From: Erysipelotrichaceae bacterium
Lineage (GTDB): Bacteria > Bacillota_I > Bacilli_A > Erysipelotrichales > Erysipelotrichaceae
NCBI GenBank assembly: GCA_003510215.1
Contig: DOKQ01000015.1
Span: 1 to 12,018, forward strand
DNA: 12,018 nt
Direction of reading: 5' to 3'
Each line of letters begins with the position of its first letter. Position 1 is the first letter of the stretch. Under the pieces are notes generated by a model. That model ran no database searches. It worked only from the letters and a program-made list of their open reading frames with translations, and had not been told where the DNA came from. The translations under genes were made by a program, and so were the position numbers. Positions 5,847 through 12,018 of this stretch are shown here, in pieces.

Positions 5847-7973
5847 ATGAACGCGAATATCCAGATGTTTACACCTCGACTTATGAAACTATTACAGATA
5901 CTGGTTGATCAGGATGATTTTGTTTCGGTTTCATCCCTCGCAGAGCAACTTTCGACAAGTAAAAGAACCTTGTTTCGAGAAATTCAGGGATGCAACTCAA
6001 TGCTTGCCCCTTTCTCGGTACAGCTTGTAACCAAGTCAGGGCATGGCATCCTTTTGGAAGGTGATTCGAAAGCGAAATCTGTACTTCAGACACTGATTGC
6101 TGAGTCGATGAAAGACACGGAATATGTCGATATGGATCAACGAAGAAAATTATTGGTTGCGGAGCTATTGAAAAATAAAAGCATTGCCAAACTAATTCAG
6201 TTTGCACAGTTGTTCAAAGTATCAGAAGCAACGATAAGCAATGATCTTGCTGCAATTGAATCGTGGTTTAAAGACTATCAACTCGACTTAATTAGAAAAC
6301 CTGGATACGGTATTCTACTTGTGGGTGATGAGGAGAATGTTCGAAAAGCAATGACAGATTTTGTTCATGAACATATGTCAGATGAGCAGATGTCAGATTT
6401 TCTGTATAGATATGAGTCATCGAAGGATGTACGGGACTATTTTAATCAACAAAGCGATTCTAGCATATTGAATTTACTTAATCATGACATTTTAGATAAG
6501 GTTATGGAAGTCTTAAAAGACAATCCAATATCCTATGTCTCAAATATGGCAGAAAGTTCTTTGGTAGGTCTTATCATTCATTTAACCATTGCCATCGAGC
6601 GATTGCAGAATCAGGAAGTCATCGTGATGGATGAACATTTATTGACAAAACTAATTCAGGATGAGGATTTTGAAAAAGCAAAACGACTTGCAGAGTATAT
6701 TGAAGATGAGTTTGATCTTACCTTTCCGGATGATGAGATTGCCTATATTCTGATTCATATTAAAGGGGCAAAACAGAAAGATTTGGGACTACCCAAAGGA
6801 ATATTGACCTCACAACTGCAAGATGTAGCATTGCGTCAGCTGATTCATCAGATGATTGTGCGTTTTGAGCAGGAAAGTGGTTATGCATTGAGCGAAGACA
6901 ATGATTTAGTTGAAGGTCTGCTTACTCATTTGCGACCAACGCTCACTCGATTGTCGTATCAGTTAAAAATCCGAAATCCATTGCTTCAGCAAATTCAGGA
7001 GCAATACCCTAAAATCTATGCTCATTCTATGGCGTCTACAGCTGTACTTGAAAAAGAATTGAATCGTGATATCCCAGAAGATGAAATTGGATATCTGGCT
7101 TTACATTTTGGGGCAGCGATTGAACGTTATAAGCAAAAAGAAAAAATTCAGATGAACCTTGTCATGGGTGTTGTCTGTGCCAGTGGTATAGGGATTTCAA
7201 GTTTGCTTTCCAGCCGGTTAAGAACTTTGTTTCCTGAAGTTAAGGAAATTATTCCTTTGTCTGTAGATGAGGTTGAACTGCGCATTGAAAGTATTGATAT
7301 CCTGGTTAGTACAATTGCTCTAAAGCAGTTTAAAGATTACATTTATATTCATCCCTTGCTCTTACCACAGGATGTGGATCGAATTAAACAAAGACTGGCT
7401 CAAGTTCGACTGAGTAAATCATCAAAGGTGGTTAAGAAAGAAAAGTCAACAGCTGAGGTTCTTCATGATCTGGCAGTTCTTAACGCTCATTTGCAAACTA
7501 TCCTAACTTCTTTGAAAGTGCAGGAGATAAACGAAAGCAATAACTGGCATCGAATGGTTCAGGAAATCTGTAAAGACATGTATCCTGATGTAGAGCAGGC
7601 AAATTATCTGTATGAGCAGATACAACGAAGAGAAGCGATGGGTACGCTGTGGCTTGATGACATTAAGTTAATCATACTTCATACAAAAGTCAGTATGAGT
7701 GATGAGCCGAGAGTCCGATTCTACGTGCCGAATCAGATGATCCAAAATCATCTGAATCAACAGGCAAATGTCGTATTATGTATGGTTACGCCAACGAAAT
7801 ATAGTAAAGAAGCGAATCCGCTGCTATCACTCATCAGTTCTTCAACATTACAGAGTGAGGAGCTGAGAGCGGCGATTGTTTCACAAGATAAACAGCAGAT
7901 GAAAGAAATCACAGAACAGATTTTACTGGATTGGTTTAAAACTGAGTCGGTTCAACGATTGTCCAAAACATAA
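5847..7973 (+). CDS. mtlR: MtlR-type PRD transcriptional activator of the mannitol PTS
   Basis: A 708-residue regulator, close to the ~694 of Bacillus MtlR. Order: N-terminal winged HTH (about 10-65), second Mga-like HTH (about 85-160), PRD1 with His245 and His304, PRD2 with His361 and His420, an EIIB-like domain with Cys444 in VVCASGIGISS, and an EIIA-like domain with His612 in IILHTK. The spacing of the PRD histidines parallels MtlR, in which HPr/EI phosphorylation of PRD2 activates and transfer through EIIA/EIIB-type sites inhibits. The IIA-like histidine context is degenerate relative to the catalytic IPHG motif, as in other regulators. I chose ATG 5847 because GGAAGG (5833-5838) is 8 bases away; the GTG at 5838 and ATG at 5841 overlap or crowd that site. 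It heads the unit with mtlF, the kinase and the dehydrogenase. Confidence 0.9.
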   Translation: MNANIQMFTPRLMKLLQILVDQDDFVSVSSLAEQLSTSKRTLFREIQGCNSMLAPFSVQLVTKSGHGILLEGDSKAKSVLQTLIAESMKDTEYVDMDQRRKLLVAELLKNKSIAKLIQFAQLFKVSEATISNDLAAIESWFKDYQLDLIRKPGYGILLVGDEENVRKAMTDFVHEHMSDEQMSDFLYRYESSKDVRDYFNQQSDSSILNLLNHDILDKVMEVLKDNPISYVSNMAESSLVGLIIHLTIAIERLQNQEVIVMDEHLLTKLIQDEDFEKAKRLAEYIEDEFDLTFPDDEIAYILIHIKGAKQKDLGLPKGILTSQLQDVALRQLIHQMIVRFEQESGYALSEDNDLVEGLLTHLRPTLTRLSYQLKIRNPLLQQIQEQYPKIYAHSMASTAVLEKELNRDIPEDEIGYLALHFGAAIERYKQKEKIQMNLVMGVVCASGIGISSLLSSRLRTLFPEVKEIIPLSVDEVELRIESIDILVSTIALKQFKDYIYIHPLLLPQDVDRIKQRLAQVRLSKSSKVVKKEKSTAEVLHDLAVLNAHLQTILTSLKVQEINESNNWHRMVQEICKDMYPDVEQANYLYEQIQRREAMGTLWLDDIKLIILHTKVSMSDEPRVRFYVPNQMIQNHLNQQANVVLCMVTPTKYSKEANPLLSLISSSTLQSEELRAAIVSQDKQQMKEITEQILLDWFKTESVQRLSKT

Positions 7974-7984
7974 GGAGGCTAAGC

Positions 7985-8458
7985 ATGAAACTACCAATAT
8001 TTAAGAAAAAGAATGAAAAGCCATTGCCCATTTTAAAAAAGGAGAATATTCAGTTTATATCTTCTGCAATGAGTGAAAAACAAGCCATTGATTATCTTGG
8101 GCAACAAATGCTTTCATCAGGATATATTGAAGAGAAGTACATCCAGGGGATGCATCAGCGTGATGAATCACTTTCGGTGTTTGTGGGTAACTATCTGGCG
8201 ATACCTCATGGTGAATTTGAGTATAAGGAAGCGATTATTCAAAGCGGTATTGCTGTGCTGGTATTTGAAGAAGCGATTCTGTGGCATGGTCAACCTGTTC
8301 ACTTTGTTTGTGCCCTTGCGGGCAAAGGGGATGAACACATGAAAATCTTAAGTAATATTGCAACTATTTTCTCGGATGAAGATGAGGTTTTGCAACTACT
8401 TCGTACGGGTTCGGTGGATAAGGTGTACCATGCATTTAATTCAGGTGGTTTATCATGA
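7985..8458 (+). CDS. mtlF: PTS mannitol-specific EIIA component
   Basis: A 157-residue cytosolic phosphocarrier that takes phosphate from HPr and passes it to Cys365 of the mtlA IIB domain. The active site is His75 in NYLAIPHGE, and the second conserved histidine is in GKGDEHMKILSNIA. A perfect AGGAGG at 7973-7978 overlaps the mtlR stop and lies 6 bases before the start. The protein is about a dozen residues longer than usual because of a basic N-terminal extension in which LPIFKKKN (residues 3-10) is followed by a near copy LPILKKEN (14-21); the second copy aligns with the normal family start. The stop overlaps the next gene as ATGA. Confidence 0.92.
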   Translation: MKLPIFKKKNEKPLPILKKENIQFISSAMSEKQAIDYLGQQMLSSGYIEEKYIQGMHQRDESLSVFVGNYLAIPHGEFEYKEAIIQSGIAVLVFEEAILWHGQPVHFVCALAGKGDEHMKILSNIATIFSDEDEVLQLLRTGSVDKVYHAFNSGGLS

Positions 8459-9390
8459 AGGTCATTACGATAACGCTGAACCCTTCTCTTGATAAGACGT
8501 ATCTGGTTCAGGGGTTATTGCCCGGGAAATTGAATCGGGTTCAAACCGTCTTTGAGGATGCGGCAGGTAAGGGAATCAATGTTTCCAAAAACATTCAATC
8601 CTGGGGATTTCAGAGTGTAGCTCTTGGATTTCTGGGTGGCTATGTGGGTCGTCGTATGGAAGAGCTGCTTGATCAGGTGATTCAATGTGATATGGTTCAA
8701 GTTGAGGGAATTACTCGCATTAATATTAAAATTAAAGATGAAATAACAGGGGATCTAACCGAAGTCAATGAACCTGGGCCAAGTGTAGGGGTTGAGGACA
8801 TTGAAAAACTTGTATTTAAACTGAAAGATGCCATTGGACCAAATGATATTGTCGTCATATCCGGAAGTGCACCCAAAGGTGTGGAAACATCACTTTATCA
8901 GCGGTTGGTTGATGAAGCTAAACAGAAAGGTGCATTTGTGGTTCTTGATGCAGATAAAGGCGCTTTTATACAAGGCGTGCAGGCAATACCAGGAATGATT
9001 AAGCCCAATGAGGTTGAAGTTCAGTGGGCCATGGAAAAACAAGAACCATGCACATTAGAACAACTTATCGCATTCGGGACATCAAAAATCCAAAATGGAG
9101 TTGAATGGGTAGTGATTTCACGGGGAAAAGATGGAGCCATCTTTATGGATAAAACACAAACGCTGATTGGTAAAGGTCTGAAAGTGGAAGTGAAGAGTCC
9201 GATTGGGGCAGGGGATGCGATGGTATCGGGCATGATCTTTGGTAAGTGTAGTGGTTGGGATTTTGAATCAACATGTAGATTTGCCATGGCTGCTTCGGCT
9301 GCAACCGTAGTTACTGAGGGGACCAAAACAGCTGATTTAGAGGTAGTAAAACAGTGGATTGAACAAATTCATTTAGAAAGGTGGAATTAA
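8455..9390 (+). CDS. 1-phosphofructokinase-type PfkB sugar kinase
   Basis: A 311-residue ribokinase/PfkB-family enzyme, most like FruK, which phosphorylates fructose 1-phosphate to fructose 1,6-bisphosphate with ATP. It opens with ITITLNPSLDKTY, typical of FruK/LacC, has DAAGKGINVSKNI as the N-terminal glycine motif, TRINIKIKD and EVNEPGP in the sugar region, and the C-terminal signature GAGD with catalytic Asp254. A tagatose 6-phosphate kinase (LacC) is the main alternative; the mannitol PTS neighbours and the adjacent SorE-like dehydrogenase favour the 1-phosphate substrate. AGGTGG at 8443-8448 serves the start, which overlaps mtlF by four bases. FruK is normally found beside a fructose permease, so its place in a mannitol operon is unusual. 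I leave the symbol blank because fruK implies a fructose operon. Confidence 0.85.
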   Translation: MKVITITLNPSLDKTYLVQGLLPGKLNRVQTVFEDAAGKGINVSKNIQSWGFQSVALGFLGGYVGRRMEELLDQVIQCDMVQVEGITRINIKIKDEITGDLTEVNEPGPSVGVEDIEKLVFKLKDAIGPNDIVVISGSAPKGVETSLYQRLVDEAKQKGAFVVLDADKGAFIQGVQAIPGMIKPNEVEVQWAMEKQEPCTLEQLIAFGTSKIQNGVEWVVISRGKDGAIFMDKTQTLIGKGLKVEVKSPIGAGDAMVSGMIFGKCSGWDFESTCRFAMAASAATVVTEGTKTADLEVVKQWIEQIHLERWN

Positions 9391-9391
9391 A

Positions 9392-10657
9392 ATGAAAACA
9401 AAAGGCGTTCGATTATATGGTGTAGATGATCTTCGTTTGGAGGAGTTTGAGCTTCCAGAGATTAAAGAGGATGAGATTCTGGTTCGTGTCATAAGTGATA
9501 GTGTTTGTATGTCCACATATAAAACGGTTAAACAAGGGAAAGCACATAAACGTGTTCCTCAAAATATTGATACCAACCCGATTATTATTGGCCATGAGAT
9601 GGCTGGAGATATCGTCAAAGTTGGGAAGAAATGGGCTCATCAGTTTAAGCCTGGTCAAAAGTGGTCGCTTCAACCTGCACTGAACTACAAAGGATCTCTG
9701 GCTTCCCCAGGGTATAGTTATGAGTTCTTTGGTGGTGCAACAGAATACACAGTGATTCCTCAGGAAGTGATGGAACTTGGCTGCTTATTACCGTATGAAG
9801 GAGATAGTTTCTTTGAGGCGTCACTTGGAGAGCCAATGTCATGCATCATTGGTGCTTATCGTGCAAACTATCATACGAATAAAACAAATTATGAACATAA
9901 AATGGGGATTAAACCGGGTGGAAGTATGATGATTATGGGCGGTTGTGGGCCTATGGGATTGGGAGCTGTGGATTATGCGCTTCAACTTGAAAATCCACCA
10001 AAGGTAGTAGTGGTTACAGATGTTACTGAAGAACGAATTGCACGTGCCAAGGAGGTCTTACCCGAATCAAAAGCTAAAGAGATTGGAATTGAACTCATCT
10101 ATGTAAATCCTAAATCACTTGAAAATGAACTAGAAGATTTGCGTAAGTTTTCAGGGAAAGATGGTTATGATGATATCTTTGTATATGTTCCTGTGGCATC
10201 TTTGGTTGAACAAGCAGATCAGTTGCTGGCATTTGATGGCTGTCTGAACTTCTTTGCAGGACCCACAGATAAAAATTTCAGTGCAAAAATCAATATGTAC
10301 AATGTTCACTACATTAACACACATATTATGGGTTCAACAGGAGGGAACAATGATGACCTTTTAGAAGCTCTTGATTTATCTGCAAAAGGTAAAATCAATC
10401 CAAGTCTGATGGTTACCCACATTGGCGGTATAGACGCAGTCGTTGATACCACGATGAATTTGCCGTTTATTCCTGGAGGGAAGAAATTGATTTATACTCA
10501 TGTAAATATGCCACTAACAGCAATCGAAGATTTTAAGGAATTGGGTAAGACAAATCCACTGTTCAAAAAATTGGATGAGGCTACTGCCAAAACGGCAGGA
10601 TGCTGGAACAAGGAAGCTGAGGATATCTTGCTTAATCACTTTGGTGTAACCATATAA
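9392..10657 (+). CDS. SorE-like zinc-dependent hexitol-phosphate dehydrogenase / L-sorbose-1-phosphate reductase family
   Basis: A 421-residue medium-chain (MDR) dehydrogenase. Catalytic zinc ligands are Cys39 (SDSVCMS), His68 and Glu69 (IIGHEMAG), with a further acidic residue in LGEPMSC. The four-cysteine structural zinc lobe of alcohol dehydrogenases is missing. The nucleotide-binding glycine motif is GGCGPMGLG. The overall pattern (RLYGVDDLRLEEFELP, MGIKPGG, DDIFVFVP-like FVYVP, LNFFAGP, NVHYINTH, NLPFIPGGKKLIYTH) is what I remember of SorE, which interconverts L-sorbose 1-phosphate and glucitol 6-phosphate. In this operon the likely substrate is mannitol 1-phosphate, giving fructose 1-phosphate for the adjacent kinase. 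AAAGGTGG (9377-9384) lies before the start, one base after the kinase stop region. Family confidence is high, substrate is inference. Confidence 0.8.
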   Translation: MKTKGVRLYGVDDLRLEEFELPEIKEDEILVRVISDSVCMSTYKTVKQGKAHKRVPQNIDTNPIIIGHEMAGDIVKVGKKWAHQFKPGQKWSLQPALNYKGSLASPGYSYEFFGGATEYTVIPQEVMELGCLLPYEGDSFFEASLGEPMSCIIGAYRANYHTNKTNYEHKMGIKPGGSMMIMGGCGPMGLGAVDYALQLENPPKVVVVTDVTEERIARAKEVLPESKAKEIGIELIYVNPKSLENELEDLRKFSGKDGYDDIFVYVPVASLVEQADQLLAFDGCLNFFAGPTDKNFSAKINMYNVHYINTHIMGSTGGNNDDLLEALDLSAKGKINPSLMVTHIGGIDAVVDTTMNLPFIPGGKKLIYTHVNMPLTAIEDFKELGKTNPLFKKLDEATAKTAGCWNKEAEDILLNHFGVTI

Positions 10658-10671
10658 TATAAATAGCACAG

Positions 10672-10707
10672 AAAAAAGGACAGATGATAACATCGGTCCT
10701 TTTTTTT
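10672..10707. terminator. Bidirectional intrinsic terminator between the mannitol operon and ackA
   Basis: The left arm AAAAAAGGAC (10672-10681) plus GATG (10683-10686) pairs with CATC (10691-10694) plus GTCCTTTTTT (10696-10705), with one A/G mismatch and a 4-base loop. Eight T follow on the + strand, and the A run gives a T run on the - strand, so it can stop both converging units. Confidence 0.85.
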
Positions 10708-10714
10708 GTCTGGG

Positions 10715-10747
10715 TTTGAATGAGCAGGTGCGAAATGCTCATTCGAA
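10715..10747 (-). other. Hairpin in the ackA 3' untranslated region
   Basis: TTTGAATGAGCA (10715-10726) and TGCTCATTCGAA (10736-10747) form an inverted repeat with a perfect inner 9-bp stem and a 9-base loop. No T run follows on either strand, so it is not a terminator by itself. It lies downstream of the + strand terminator and is therefore expected mainly in the ackA transcript, where it could stabilise the 3' end. Confidence 0.6.
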
Positions 10748-10753
10748 TATAAC

Positions 10754-10788
10754 AACGCAACGTGTCTTAAGGAGGAAAACGTAGCGTT
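10754..10788 (-). other. Hairpin at the ackA stop codon with an anti-Shine-Dalgarno loop
   Basis: On the - strand AACGCTACGT pairs with ACGTTGCGTT (one T/T mismatch) around a 15-base loop. The stem begins in the ackA stop codon. The loop reads TTTCCTCCTTAAGAC in RNA sense, containing CCUCCUU, the same core as the 3' end of 16S rRNA. On the + strand this is a lone AAGGAGG (10769-10775) with no start codon at a useful distance, so it is not a ribosome site there. Confidence 0.55.
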
Positions 10789-11980
10789 AGTTAACTGAGT
10801 AAAGCTGGTATGTATCCTGTGCAATTACAAGTTCTTCGTTGGTTGGAATAACAAATACCTTGATTTTTGAATCAACAGAGGAAATCTCAATCTCTTGTTT
10901 ACGAAGAGAGTTTTTCTTATCATCAAGAGTGACACCAAATGCATCAGTTATGGAATCAATAATCAGTTTGCGGACGATCGATGAATTTTCTCCGATGCCG
11001 GCAGTAAATAGGATTGCGTCACATCCACCAAGTTGTGCAATATATGAACCGATGGTCATTCCCACCCGTTGTACATACATAGCACGTGCCAGTTCAGCTT
11101 GTTTGTTTCCCTGATTGATTGCCTCTTCAATATCCCGCATATCGCTGGAAACCTGAGAGATACCAAGGATTCCTGATTTTTTGTTACAGATGTCGGTAAT
11201 CTTAACAGCAGATAACTCTTCTTTTTCTGCCAGATAAGCCATGATAGATGGGTCGATATCTCCACTGCGGGTACCCATCATGATTCCTGCCAGTGGGGTA
11301 AATCCCATGCTAGTGTTCACACATTCGCCATCCTTAACAGCAGAAAGCGATCCTCCATTGCCTAAGTGACAGCAAATTAATCGTCTTGACTGATCTTCAC
11401 CAAGAATGCTGCGAGCACGTGAAGTAACATATAAATGTGAAGTTCCATGGAAACCGTACTTGCGGATTCGATACTTCTGATAATATTCGATAGGGATTGG
11501 ATACATAAAGGATACAGGTTCCATCGATTGATGAAATGCGGTATCAAACACTGCAACTTGAGTCACATTCGGTAATAACTCCTTCATAACTCGATATCCA
11601 AGAAGATTGGCTGGGTTGTGCAAGGGAGCAAGATCGATTAGAGCTTCGATATCTGCTTCAACTTCGGCTGTAAAGAGTGCAGAATGCTTATATTTCTCGC
11701 CTCCATGAACAATGCGATGTCCGATTCCGGAAATATCATCTAAAGAAGAGATGACACCATGCTCAACCAAAAGTTTTAGGAGGATTTCGATAGCTACTTT
11801 GTGATTTGGTAGCAAAACCTCATCTGTGTGTTTGGCATTTTCCAACTCAAATGTGATGTTTCCGACAGACTGACCAATTCGTTCAAAAAGTGCAGAACAT
11901 AGCACTTTCTCTTCAGGCATTTGATACAGTTGAGCTTTACAGGATGAACTTCCAGAATTCAGTGACATAATGATAGACAT
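10787..11980 (-). CDS. ackA: Acetate kinase
   Basis: A 397-residue cytosolic enzyme that interconverts acetyl phosphate plus ADP with acetate plus ATP, the ATP-forming step of acetate fermentation. The length is normal and the protein is complete. It starts IIMSLNSGSSSCK (the family usually has SSSLK; here Cys), and contains GHRIVHGGE with the substrate arginine, AVFDTAFHQSM with the catalytic Asp, KYGFHGTSH with the catalytic His, HLGNGGS, GIMMGTRSGDIDP with the second arginine, LFTAGIGENS, and TNEELVIA near the end. GAAAGGTAGG just upstream on the - strand supports ATG at 11980 over the in-frame ATG four codons later. It converges on the mannitol operon, with which it shares a terminator; its promoter is at or beyond the right edge of the window. 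Confidence 0.97.
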   Translation of the reverse strand: MSIIMSLNSGSSSCKAQLYQMPEEKVLCSALFERIGQSVGNITFELENAKHTDEVLLPNHKVAIEILLKLLVEHGVISSLDDISGIGHRIVHGGEKYKHSALFTAEVEADIEALIDLAPLHNPANLLGYRVMKELLPNVTQVAVFDTAFHQSMEPVSFMYPIPIEYYQKYRIRKYGFHGTSHLYVTSRARSILGEDQSRRLICCHLGNGGSLSAVKDGECVNTSMGFTPLAGIMMGTRSGDIDPSIMAYLAEKEELSAVKITDICNKKSGILGISQVSSDMRDIEEAINQGNKQAELARAMYVQRVGMTIGSYIAQLGGCDAILFTAGIGENSSIVRKLIIDSITDAFGVTLDDKKNSLRKQEIEISSVDSKIKVFVIPTNEELVIAQDTYQLYSVN

Positions 11981-12018
11981 AGGGTACCTACCTTTCGTTG
12001 TAGAAATTAATAATCAAA

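Noticed and set aside
10764..10786. AAGGAGG on the + strand as the ribosome site of a small gene
   Set aside because: No ATG, GTG or TTG occurs at a useful distance, and the region beyond is the 3' end of ackA on the other strand.
1..12018. Mobile element, prophage, CRISPR or defence system
   Set aside because: No transposase, integrase, repeat-spacer array, attachment-type repeat or defence gene was seen; all gene space is filled by metabolic and transport genes in tight operons.

Overview
The window looks like chromosomal DNA of a low-GC Gram-positive bacterium (Bacillota). I infer a Bacilli, Erysipelotrichia or Clostridia type lineage and cannot place it closer. The grounds are strong AGGAGG ribosome binding sites, lipoproteins with lipoboxes, an ECF transporter subunit, a BglG/MtlR-type PRD regulator, a cre-like site and PTS sugar genes. 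I see no insertion sequence, CRISPR array, tRNA or rRNA.

Region 1 (1-4242, + strand) is the 3' part of a tightly packed operon. It holds the end of an ECF transporter EcfT subunit, a MobB-like P-loop NTPase with a cysteine-rich C-terminal region, a small phosphotransferase-fold kinase-like protein, a lipoprotein with two repeated modules that resemble a cofactor-less sulfite-oxidase (molybdopterin) fold, a lipoprotein of the alkaline phosphatase superfamily with all seven metal/catalytic positions, and a small membrane-anchored FMN-binding protein. Four of the five junctions are ATGA overlaps and the fifth overlaps by 11 bases, so the set is probably translationally coupled. A hairpin terminator overlaps the last stop codon. 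The joint function is unknown. The best reading is an envelope cofactor-uptake or redox module: phosphatase and flavin protein outside, ECF importer in the membrane, NTPase and kinase inside. This is the most likely undescribed system here.

Region 2 (4243-10707, + strand) is a mannitol-type PTS locus in two transcription units. mtlA (EIICB) has its own promoter with a cre-like site between -35 and -10, followed by a terminator. A second promoter then drives mtlR (PRD activator), mtlF (EIIA), a 1-phosphofructokinase-type kinase and a SorE-like zinc dehydrogenase. A 14-base motif (13 identical) lies at almost the same distance upstream of both promoters and is a good candidate MtlR operator. 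There is no mtlD in the window. Kinase plus SorE-like enzyme suggest an alternative route: mannitol 1-phosphate oxidised next to the phosphate to fructose 1-phosphate, then phosphorylated to fructose 1,6-bisphosphate.

Region 3 (10708-12018, - strand) is acetate kinase, ackA, converging on region 2. Its 3' untranslated region forms three successive hairpins. The loop of the first carries an anti-Shine-Dalgarno sequence and the last is a bidirectional terminator shared with region 2.
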